From positions 62,001 to 126,000 of the forward strand of contig NZ_AULB01000012.1 in assembly GCF_000425065.1 (NCBI RefSeq): a stretch of DNA of 64,000 nucleotides, read 5' to 3'. Position numbers and translations under genes: made by a program. Under the pieces are notes generated by a model that searched no databases, was not told the origin of the DNA, and saw only the letters and a list, made by a program, of their open reading frames with translations. Source of the stretch: Actinomadura rifamycini DSM 43936. Lineage in GTDB: Bacteria > Actinomycetota > Actinomycetes > Streptosporangiales > Streptosporangiaceae. Below, one piece after another: positions 57,315 through 64,000 of this stretch. Numbering within the stretch: the stretch's first letter is position 1; each line of letters begins with the position of its first letter.

Positions 57315-60116
57315 TCAGGCGGCGGGACGCAGGACGACCGTCCACATCAGGCCGCGGCTCGACGCGTTCGTCGTCGCGGTGAGGGGGCCGTGGTTCCCGG
57401 TGGCGACGGCGCCGCCGCTGTCGACGAGCAGCGACGTGACGCGGCCGCCGCCGCTGCCGATGCTCACGGCGCGCTGCTCGCCGGACGACGGCGGCGTCCA
57501 CGCCGCCGTGGTGGACGACTTGTCGGACCAGTAGGACACGACCCAGCTGCCGGGCTCGGTCACCGCGACCTGCGGCGCGCTGTGCTCGGCGGCGTTGTCG
57601 GTCGCCTTCGCCGACGCCGCGACGGGGGACGCCGCGGTGCCCGAGTAGGCGACGAGCCGCAGGGAGACCTTGGCGAAGTCGCCGAGGCCGACGGTGACGG
57701 CGGACCCGGCGTCGCCCGCCCCGGCGACCTTCCGCCACAGCGTGGACCGGGAGGCGCCGTTCGTCTGCGTGCCGACCTCGGTCCACCCGGCGGGCGGGGT
57801 GACGTCGGACGAGTCGGTGTTCATGGTCGCGAACAGCAGCATCGCGTCGCCGGCCTGGACGCCGGGCGGCACGGTGACGGCGGCGCTCGTCGTGTTCTCG
57901 TTGAAGCCGGCGGTGCCGCGGAACCCGACGGGCACCTGGTCCTCGGCGACCGTGACGGTCTGCTCGGCGGTGCCGGTGCCGCCCCGGTTGTCGGTGACGG
58001 TGAGCTTCACCGTGTACTCGCCGGGCTCGTCGTAGGTGTGCTGCGGCGTCACGCCGGTGCCGGTCCCGCCGTCGCCGAAGTCCCACGCGAGGGACTCGAC
58101 GGTGCCGTCGGCGTCGGTGGACGCGGAGCCGTCGAACGAGCAGTCGAGGCCGGTGCAGGTGCGGGTGAAGGCGGCCGTGGGCTTGCCGTTGGGCTCGGCC
58201 GCGTGCAGGAACACCGTGCGGCCGCGCCAGTCGCCGCCGTCCACGAGCACGGACGTGCCGCCCGGGACGCCCGCGGCGAAGTTCACCGCGCGCAGGTTCC
58301 CGTTGGTGTTGTCGACGTAGTACAGCTTCCCGCCGGAGACGAACATGCCGCCGACGTTCCGCCAGTCGACCGAAGCGAGGTTGTTCGTGGCGGTGTACTC
58401 GATCGCGCCGACGACGCCGCTCTCCGGCGTGAAGTGCCGGTAGTGCAGGGCCGCGTCGCCGCGGGTGTAGTAGATCTTGCCGTCCGAGTAGAACATCCCC
58501 TGGACGGTGCTGACCTGCGAGTGCCAGGTCGTCATCGGGACGAGCTGGTCGGCGGTGTCGATCGGGGTCTGCGCGCCGAGCGAGGTGCCGTCGAACGTGC
58601 GGGAGTAGAAGCCGCCGTCGGAGCCGCCGTAGTAGAGGCGGCCGCTGAGCATGAACGCGCCGCGGGCGTAGCGCCAGTCGACGCCGGCGGTGGAGCCGGT
58701 CTGCTCGGGCCCGGCGGTGGAGCCGTCGAACGAGCGGTGCTTGAGGTAGTTCTGGGCGCCGGCGCCGATGCCGCCCGCGTAGTACACCTCGCCGGGCAGT
58801 TCGCCGGGCTCCAGCACCGGCAGCGCGGTGCCGCCGGCGGCGGGGAACATCGCGACCTTCTGGTGCGTCTCGCCGCCCGCGATGTCGGTGTCGCTGCCGA
58901 TCCACACGCCCTGGCCGGTGGCGAGGATGTCGAAGACGCCGACGCCGCGGGTGCGGCCCGGGTTCCAGGTGAACGGGAGGCCGGTGAGCGGGTCGAGGGC
59001 GGCGATGCCCTCGCGGGCGACGGCGCCCTGGCCGGCCTTGTCGGCCGCGAACGGGTTGTTGGCCCAGCGGAAGTGGCCGCCGACGTAGACGGCGTCGTCG
59101 GTGACCTCGACGGCGTAGGAGGTGTCGCCGCCCGTCCAGTTCGTCCAGGTGGGCTGCTTGCCGGTGCCGTTGGCGGCGTTCTCCCAGCGGGCGTGCGTGT
59201 CGCACATCTGGGTGGAGCCGCGGTGGCCGCCGGTGGTGGTGACGACGAAGAACGAGCCGTCCGGGGCGAAGTCGACGTCGCGCATGTAGGTGTCGAACGA
59301 CGGCGAGCACTGGTCGGCGTACCGGGCCGTGTGCCAGTTCGCGAGGGCCGCCTGGGAGCCCGTCAGGTCCAGCATGAAGATCTGCGGCCGGGACTGGCCG
59401 CCGACGGACGTGAAGTTGCCGACGCCGACGAGGCGGGAGCCGTCCGGGGTGACGTCCATCTTGATGACGGCGGTGTAGCCGCCGTTCTGGGTGCCGGCGA
59501 CCTCCAGGTCGTAGAACGCGTCGCGGGCGCCGGTGGTCGGGTTCAGGGTGGCGAACGCGGGCTGCGCGACGCCGCTCACGTGGGTGAACTGCCCGGCGAC
59601 GTAGAGCCGTCCGCCGGCCATCCGCAGGTCGCGGACCCGGCCGGTGAGGTCCGGCTGGAACCCGGCGATCGGCGCGCCGGTCGCGGCGTCGATCCGGGCG
59701 AGCTTGCGGTGCGTCTGCCCGTCGACGGCGTTGAAGCTGCCGCCGATGTAGAGGCTCTCGCCGTCGGGCGCGGGCAGGATGGCGCTGACCTCGCCCGCGT
59801 CGACGGCGGGGTCGAAGGCCGTGTCGAGCCGTCCGGTGGTGGCGTCGAAGGCCAGCAGCCGGGCGCGGTTCACCACCGGCTTGTTCGCGCCCGCTTCCTT
59901 GACCTGGGTGAACGAGCCGCCGAGGTAGATGGTGTCACCGACCTGGACGATCGCCTTGACCGAGCCGTCCTGGACGTGGGGGGTGAAGTCAACGGGGTTC
60001 TCGCTGACCAGGGAGCCGCCCGGGGCGGCGGCGGCCGTCCCGACTCCGGCGACGCCGAGCCCGGCGGCGGCCAGTGCCGTCGCCGTGGCCAAGGTGCACA
60101 GTCTTCTCCAGCGCAC
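57315..60116 (-). CDS. Large secreted beta-propeller/PKD protein
   Basis: A 933-residue exported protein. Signal peptide residues 1-31 (RRLCTLATATALAAAGLGVA, cleavage near AAAA). Residues about 35-445 are a propeller homologous to the 420-residue neighbour; about 450-640 is a second series of blades with LYYGGSDGGFYSRTFDG and KIYYTRGDAALHYR repeats; about 645-728 is a PKD domain (FDGSASTDADG, WDFGDGGTG, YTVKLTVTD); the last 200 residues form another beta domain (FNENTTSAAVTVPPGVQAGD) likely to bind a surface. GTG 60116 is supported by GAGGAG seven bases upstream. It is divergent from the Wzy-like gene. Probable adhesin or glycan-binding scaffold; no catalytic site seen. Confidence 0.85.
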   Translation of the reverse strand: MRWRRLCTLATATALAAAGLGVAGVGTAAAAPGGSLVSENPVDFTPHVQDGSVKAIVQVGDTIYLGGSFTQVKEAGANKPVVNRARLLAFDATTGRLDTAFDPAVDAGEVSAILPAPDGESLYIGGSFNAVDGQTHRKLARIDAATGAPIAGFQPDLTGRVRDLRMAGGRLYVAGQFTHVSGVAQPAFATLNPTTGARDAFYDLEVAGTQNGGYTAVIKMDVTPDGSRLVGVGNFTSVGGQSRPQIFMLDLTGSQAALANWHTARYADQCSPSFDTYMRDVDFAPDGSFFVVTTTGGHRGSTQMCDTHARWENAANGTGKQPTWTNWTGGDTSYAVEVTDDAVYVGGHFRWANNPFAADKAGQGAVAREGIAALDPLTGLPFTWNPGRTRGVGVFDILATGQGVWIGSDTDIAGGETHQKVAMFPAAGGTALPVLEPGELPGEVYYAGGIGAGAQNYLKHRSFDGSTAGPEQTGSTAGVDWRYARGAFMLSGRLYYGGSDGGFYSRTFDGTSLGAQTPIDTADQLVPMTTWHSQVSTVQGMFYSDGKIYYTRGDAALHYRHFTPESGVVGAIEYTATNNLASVDWRNVGGMFVSGGKLYYVDNTNGNLRAVNFAAGVPGGTSVLVDGGDWRGRTVFLHAAEPNGKPTAAFTRTCTGLDCSFDGSASTDADGTVESLAWDFGDGGTGTGVTPQHTYDEPGEYTVKLTVTDNRGGTGTAEQTVTVAEDQVPVGFRGTAGFNENTTSAAVTVPPGVQAGDAMLLFATMNTDSSDVTPPAGWTEVGTQTNGASRSTLWRKVAGAGDAGSAVTVGLGDFAKVSLRLVAYSGTAASPVAASAKATDNAAEHSAPQVAVTEPGSWVVSYWSDKSSTTAAWTPPSSGEQRAVSIGSGGGRVTSLLVDSGGAVATGNHGPLTATTNASSRGLMWTVVLRPAA

Positions 60117-60360
60117 GCGTGTTCTCCTCAACCGTCCTGCCGATCGAACGACATCCCCCGATACGCCCTGCCTCACGGGCGTCAAGCCGGGTAACACTAC
60201 CGCCTGCGGGCCCCACGACTCCGGGCGAACCCCCACATTTCACCCGGTTGCCCGAAGGTGGCCACGCGGGACGGCGCGGCTCGTGCATCATGCGGGACAT
60301 CCGGCGCATCCCGGCGCGGCGGTTAGGATCCAGTACTTCGAACGGTAAAGGGAGGGGCAC

Positions 60361-61800
60361 GTGGCCGGCACGGTGACGAGACGTTCCCCCGCCGGGCGGC
60401 GCGCGGGAGCGGGCGTCCCGGACGAGCCGGACCCCGGCCTCCCCCGGCTGCCCGCGCGGGCGGACCCGCCGCTCGTCCGGCTGCGGCCCGGCTGGCCGCT
60501 GACGGCGATCTTCCTGCTGTTCCCGCTGTGGTGGCTGCTCGGCCTCGGCGCGCTGATCTTCATGATCATGGCGGTCCCGATGGGGCTGTACCTGTGGCGC
60601 CGCCGCGACCGCATCGTCGTCCCGCGCGGCTTCGGCCCGTGGCTGCTGTTCCTGGTCTGGGTGCTGTTCGGCGCGGCGACCCTCTGGGCCGAGGTGCCCG
60701 GCACGCAGCAGAGCGGCGGCGCCGGACGGCTGCTGGTGTTCTTCTGGCGGTACGCCTGGTACCTCGCCTGCACGATCGTGCTGCTCTACATCGGCAACAC
60801 CAAGGAGCGCGACCTGCCCACGGGCAAGATCGGCAACCTCCTCGGGGTCATGTTCATCGTGACGACCGTCGGCGGCATGATCGGCCTGCTGATGCCGAAC
60901 CTGCAGCTCACGTCGCCGGTGGAGATGCTGCTGCCGAACTCGCTGGCGTCCAACGCGTTCATCGAGGACATCGTCCACCCGAAGACGGCCGAGGTGGAGT
61001 CCATCCTCGGGTACGAGCAGGCGCGGCCGATGGCGCCGTTCGCGTACGCCAACACCTGGGGCGCCGCGTACGCGCTGTTCCTCCCGTTCTTCCTGATCAC
61101 GTGGGTGGCGCGGGCGCGCGGGACGAAGCGCGTCGCGGGGATCACGATCCTCGTCATGTCGCTGTGGCCGGTCGTGTACTCGCTGAACCGGGGCCTGTGG
61201 CTGGCGCTGGCGCTCATCGCCGGGTACGCCGCGCTGTCCATCGTCATCGCGGGCGGCTGGAAGATGGCGACGCGCGCGGCGGCGGTGCTCGCGGTCGGCG
61301 CGGTCGTCGTGGCGTTCTCCCCGCTGCCCGGCATGATCAGCGACCGGCTGAACAACCCGCACAGCAACAACCGCCGCGTCCAGCTCGCGGTGGAGACGGT
61401 GCAGGCCACGGTGACCGGGTCGCCGCTCGTCGGGTTCGGCTCCACCCGCGACGTCCAGGGCAACTTCAACTCGGTGGGCGGCGGGTCGCGGCCCGACTGC
61501 GACGCGTGCGCGGTGCCGCCGCTCGGCACCCAGGGCCACCTGTGGCTGCTGGTCTTCGCGCACGGACTCGGCGGCACCCTCGCCTTCCTGGCATTCTTCC
61601 TGAGGCGCTTCGGCCGCCACTGGCGCGACCACACGGCCTACTCGCTCGCCGGGTGCTGCGTGCTCGTCGCGTCCGGGCTCTTCCTCTTCGTCTACGACAT
61701 CGTGGAGGTACCGCTGTACACGGTGATGATCGCGGTCGCGCTGATGTGGCGCGCCGAACGGGACGCGCGCGCGGCGAAGCGCGGCGAGGCGGCGTCATGA
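60361..61800 (+). CDS. O-antigen ligase/Wzy-like polysaccharide membrane protein
   Basis: A 479-residue integral membrane protein with about ten hydrophobic segments (first FLLFPLWWLLGLGALIFMIM) and a large periplasmic-type loop late in the sequence that includes the family landmark YSLNRGLWLALALIAGY and the SPLVGFGSTRDVQGN segment. This is the topology of O-antigen polymerases and ligases, which join or transfer lipid-linked glycan units outside the membrane. GTG 60361 follows GGAGGGG. The stop overlaps the next start (ATGA), opening a tight four-gene run. Polymerase against ligase cannot be decided from sequence. Confidence 0.85.
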   Translation: MAGTVTRRSPAGRRAGAGVPDEPDPGLPRLPARADPPLVRLRPGWPLTAIFLLFPLWWLLGLGALIFMIMAVPMGLYLWRRRDRIVVPRGFGPWLLFLVWVLFGAATLWAEVPGTQQSGGAGRLLVFFWRYAWYLACTIVLLYIGNTKERDLPTGKIGNLLGVMFIVTTVGGMIGLLMPNLQLTSPVEMLLPNSLASNAFIEDIVHPKTAEVESILGYEQARPMAPFAYANTWGAAYALFLPFFLITWVARARGTKRVAGITILVMSLWPVVYSLNRGLWLALALIAGYAALSIVIAGGWKMATRAAAVLAVGAVVVAFSPLPGMISDRLNNPHSNNRRVQLAVETVQATVTGSPLVGFGSTRDVQGNFNSVGGGSRPDCDACAVPPLGTQGHLWLLVFAHGLGGTLAFLAFFLRRFGRHWRDHTAYSLAGCCVLVASGLFLFVYDIVEVPLYTVMIAVALMWRAERDARAAKRGEAAS

Positions 61801-62996
61801 GCGACCTCGCCGGTCCCTGGGTGGAGACCGTGGCGGACCTGTGGCCGGGCGCGGAGGTCTCCTTCCCCGGCGACGCGTCCGGGCGGGCCGACCGCGAGCT
61901 GCGCTTCCTGCCGAACGCCGCGGCGCCCCGCCTGCTGCTGCCGGCCGGACGCGCGGGCGTCGCGGCGGCGGCGCTGCGCCGCTACAGCCACGACCTGACG
62001 GCCAAGCAGCGGCTCGCCCGCGCGGCGGGCGCCGCGGCCGCCCGCACCGGGCTGCCCGGCCGGACGCTCCGCGACCGGATCACCGTGCGCGGCGGCGGGC
62101 CGTCCGTCGAGGACCGGCTCGGCGAGATCCTCGGCCGGGACGTCGTCGTCGTCATCGGGCTCGGCCCGGCGGCCCGCGCGAACCGCAAGCCGATCCTGCA
62201 CGCGCTGACGCCGAAGGGACGGGCCGCCGCGTTCGTCAAGGTCGGCGACAACGAGGCGACGCGGGCCCTCATCGCCGACGAGGCCGCCGCGCTCGAGCAC
62301 CTCGCGGACCGCACGCCGCCCGGCGTCGAGGTCCCGCGCGTCCTGCACCACGGCGAGTGGAACGGGATGACGCTGCTCGTGCTGTCCCCGCTGCCGACCA
62401 GCGCCCGCGGCCGGCGGCCGCGGGAGGAGGCGCCCGTCGCGGCGATGCTCGCGCTGGCCGGCGTGGACGGCCTCGCCCGCGAGCGGCTCGCCGGCAGCGC
62501 GTTCTGGGAGGCCGTCCGCGGCACGCCCGCCGCGCTCGGCGACCCCGCCCGCGCCGCCCGCCTCGACGCGGTGATCACGGAGATCGGGGCCCGGCACGGC
62601 GCCCTCGACCTGGAGTTCGGCGCGTGGCACGGCGACTGGACGCCGTGGAACATGGCGTGGCACCGGGGCGTCCTGCGGCTGTGGGACTGGGAGCGGTTCG
62701 AGCCGCGCGTGCCGCTCGGCTTCGACCTCGTGCACTACCGTCTGCAGGAGCGGACGCGCCGCCCCGGCCCGTCCCCCTACGCGCTGCGCCCCGACGACGC
62801 CCCCGCCGTGCTCGCCCCGCTCGGGCTGTCCGCGGCGGCGGCCGAGGCGACCCTGGACCTCTACCTGCTGGCGCTGTGCTGCCGCTACCAGCGCGCCGGG
62901 ACGGGCCCGCGCGGCGAGGCGGTCCGCGCCCAGGCCGACGGCCTTCTCCACATGCTCGCCGAGCACACCGCACAGCCCTCCGGAGGAACCCCGTGA
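61797..62996 (+). CDS. APH-fold phosphotransferase in the polysaccharide operon
   Basis: A 399-residue protein. The last 160 residues have the aminoglycoside-phosphotransferase/choline-kinase active site: AWHGDWTPWNMAW (H278, D280, N285) as catalytic loop and LWDWERFEP (D297) in place of the metal-binding DFD motif. The N-terminal half has the kinase nucleotide-binding lobe (KVGDNEATRALIADEAAAL with the likely ATP lysine). No resistance context exists; placed between a Wzy-like and a sulfotransferase gene it more likely phosphorylates a sugar, lipid carrier or choline-like headgroup of a surface polymer. ATGA overlap with the upstream gene and GTGA overlap with the downstream one. Confidence 0.82.
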   Translation: MSDLAGPWVETVADLWPGAEVSFPGDASGRADRELRFLPNAAAPRLLLPAGRAGVAAAALRRYSHDLTAKQRLARAAGAAAARTGLPGRTLRDRITVRGGGPSVEDRLGEILGRDVVVVIGLGPAARANRKPILHALTPKGRAAAFVKVGDNEATRALIADEAAALEHLADRTPPGVEVPRVLHHGEWNGMTLLVLSPLPTSARGRRPREEAPVAAMLALAGVDGLARERLAGSAFWEAVRGTPAALGDPARAARLDAVITEIGARHGALDLEFGAWHGDWTPWNMAWHRGVLRLWDWERFEPRVPLGFDLVHYRLQERTRRPGPSPYALRPDDAPAVLAPLGLSAAAAEATLDLYLLALCCRYQRAGTGPRGEAVRAQADGLLHMLAEHTAQPSGGTP

Positions 62997-63871
62997 TCTC
63001 CCGCCGCGACGCACCCCAGTGGCTCAAGGAGGCCGGGCGCGGCGCGACCCGCACCGTCGGCCGGCTCACCGCCGACTCCCGCATGCTGCCCGGCCTGCTG
63101 ATGGTCGGCACCCAGCGCGGCGGGACGACGTCGCTGTTCCGGGCGCTCGCCGAGCACCCGGCGCTCGTCCAGCCGAACTTCCACAAGGGCGTCCACTACT
63201 TCGACGTCGAGTACCACCGCGGCATGGCCTGGTACCAGGGGCACTTCCCGCGCCGCGCCGCCGCCCGCAAGCGGCTGGAGGCGGCCGGACTGGACGGCGT
63301 CGAGCCGATCGCGTTCGAGTCCGCGGGCTACTACATGCACCACCCGCTGGCGCCGCGGCGGATCGCGGCGGACCTGCCGGGCGTGAAGCTGCTCGCGACG
63401 CTGCGCGACCCGGTCGAGCGGGCGTACTCGGCGCACCGGCACGAGCTGATGCGCGGGTTCGAGACCGAGGAGTTCGAGCGGGCGCTGGAGCTGGAGCCGG
63501 AGCGGCTGGCGGGCGAACTCGAGAAGATCGCCGCCGACCCGGCGTACCTGAGCCACGCGCACCGGCACCAGGCGTACCTGGACCGGAGCCGGTACGTCGA
63601 GCAGATCGAGGTGCTGTTCGAGCTGTTCGGCCGCGACCGGGTCATGGTCATCTTCGCGGAGGACTTCTTCGCGACGCCCGAGCCCGTGTACGACCGGATC
63701 CTCGACCGGCTCGGGCTGCCGCGCGTCCACCCGGCCAAGTTCGAGCAGACCAACGCGCGGCCCCGCTCCCCCATGCCGGACGCGCTGCGCGCGCGGCTGG
63801 ACGAGCACTTCCGGCCCTACGACGAGCGGCTGGCGGACCTGCTGGGCGAGGTGCCGCCCTGGCGGCGATGA
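62993..63871 (+). CDS. PAPS-dependent sulfotransferase
   Basis: A 292-residue sulfotransferase that would move the sulfuryl group from PAPS to a hydroxyl of a carbohydrate or lipid. The 5'-phosphosulfate loop is VGTQRGGTTSLFRAL (38-52) and the 3'-phosphate motif is LRDPVERAYSAHRHE (137-151), with R138 and S146 as the canonical contacts. The resemblance is to heparan-type NDST/HS-sulfotransferases rather than to aryl sulfotransferases. GTG 62993 overlaps the upstream stop (GTGA) and follows GGAGGA. PAPS can come from the cysC gene 11 kb upstream. No signal peptide: acts in the cytoplasm before export, if on a lipid-linked unit. Confidence 0.9.
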   Translation: MISRRDAPQWLKEAGRGATRTVGRLTADSRMLPGLLMVGTQRGGTTSLFRALAEHPALVQPNFHKGVHYFDVEYHRGMAWYQGHFPRRAAARKRLEAAGLDGVEPIAFESAGYYMHHPLAPRRIAADLPGVKLLATLRDPVERAYSAHRHELMRGFETEEFERALELEPERLAGELEKIAADPAYLSHAHRHQAYLDRSRYVEQIEVLFELFGRDRVMVIFAEDFFATPEPVYDRILDRLGLPRVHPAKFEQTNARPRSPMPDALRARLDEHFRPYDERLADLLGEVPPWRR

Positions 63872-64000
63872 GACGGCGCCGCGGGCGTCCCGGCCGCCCG
63901 GTGCCGCCGGGCCGCGGGCCCCGCGAACCGGTCGTCCGCGATCCGGACGCCGTCCCGCTGACCCGGTACGCGCGGTTCGCCCGGCGGCACCTCGTGCTGT
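63868..64000 (+). CDS. Partial gene after the sulfotransferase, cut by the window edge
   Basis: An ATG overlapping the sulfotransferase stop (ATGA) opens a frame that runs to the edge, 44 codons so far: an Arg/Pro-rich start ([16 protein letters not shown]) then PLTRYARFARRHLVL. A basic start followed by TRYARFxRRH just before a hydrophobic turn is reminiscent of Wzz-type chain-length regulators, which would suit the operon, but too little is visible to assign it. Confidence 0.6.
   Translation, partial: MRRRRGRPGRPVPPGRGPREPVVRDPDAVPLTRYARFARRHLVL

Noticed and set aside
61797..62996. The APH-fold gene as an aminoglycoside-resistance determinant.
   Set aside because: No antibiotic gene is near and both neighbours overlap it and belong to glycan synthesis; the fold is shared by many metabolic kinases.

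Overview
The window is chromosomal DNA of a very high-GC actinobacterium, most probably a Streptosporangiales/Thermomonosporaceae member such as Actinomadura (the taxon is inferred from gene content and protein style, not searched). Supporting signs are a mycothiol conjugate amidase, a DUF4307 protein, an actinobacterial GreA, an F420/FMN-type PPOX enzyme, many GTG and some TTG starts, and a mfd / SurA-like lipoprotein / mazG / enolase / FtsB-like / DUF501 / Ppx gene order that resembles the arrangement around mfd and eno in mycobacteria and streptomycetes. I see no insertion sequence, prophage, integrase or CRISPR array.

Layout. 0-6.4 kb: redox and RNA metabolism (Lpd-like flavoenzyme, RNase Z, PPOX enzyme), the mca cluster and greA. 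6.4-8.2 kb: a divergent Lrp-type regulator and 4-hydroxyphenylpyruvate dioxygenase with shared operator-like half-sites. 8.3-13.5 kb: two tandem RDD membrane proteins, then two tandem exported M1 zinc aminopeptidases. 13.5-16.8 kb: threonine deaminase and a translationally coupled FIST-protein/ROK-kinase pair. 17.2-21.3 kb: a three-gene operon with a ChlI/MoxR-type AAA ATPase, a VWA (MIDAS) protein and a small membrane protein. 21.3-27.6 kb: exported hydrolase, cystathionine gamma-synthase, an MmpL transporter and cystathionine beta-synthase. 27.7-35.4 kb: SGNH hydrolase, thiolase, DUF4287 protein, Bax-inhibitor-1 protein, an aberrant tRNA gene, NADH dehydrogenase, family 5 uracil-DNA glycosylase and a DUF2510 protein. 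35.4-49.6 kb: mostly minus-strand housekeeping block (ppx, DUF501, FtsB-like, eno, penicillin-binding protein, mazG, SurA-like lipoprotein, mfd), broken by a lone histidine kinase.

49.8-64 kb is the accessory-looking part: a methyltransferase, a fused APS kinase whose ATP-sulfurylase half has lost its catalytic motifs, a TauE/SafE exporter, a WecB/TagA glycosyltransferase, two paralogous secreted beta-propeller proteins on either side of a membrane-anchored GH26-like hydrolase, and a tightly overlapping run of a Wzy/ligase-like membrane protein, an APH-fold kinase, a PAPS-type sulfotransferase and a further gene cut by the window edge. Read together, these suggest a locus for making, sulfating and remodelling a cell-surface polysaccharide, with local supply of the sulfate donor PAPS. 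This is inference from gene content and spacing and is the best candidate here for an undescribed system.

Starts were chosen from ribosome-binding-site spacing and family N-termini where several were possible; strong inverted repeats between converging genes are recorded as terminators although none has the long T-run of the E. coli type, as is usual at this GC content.
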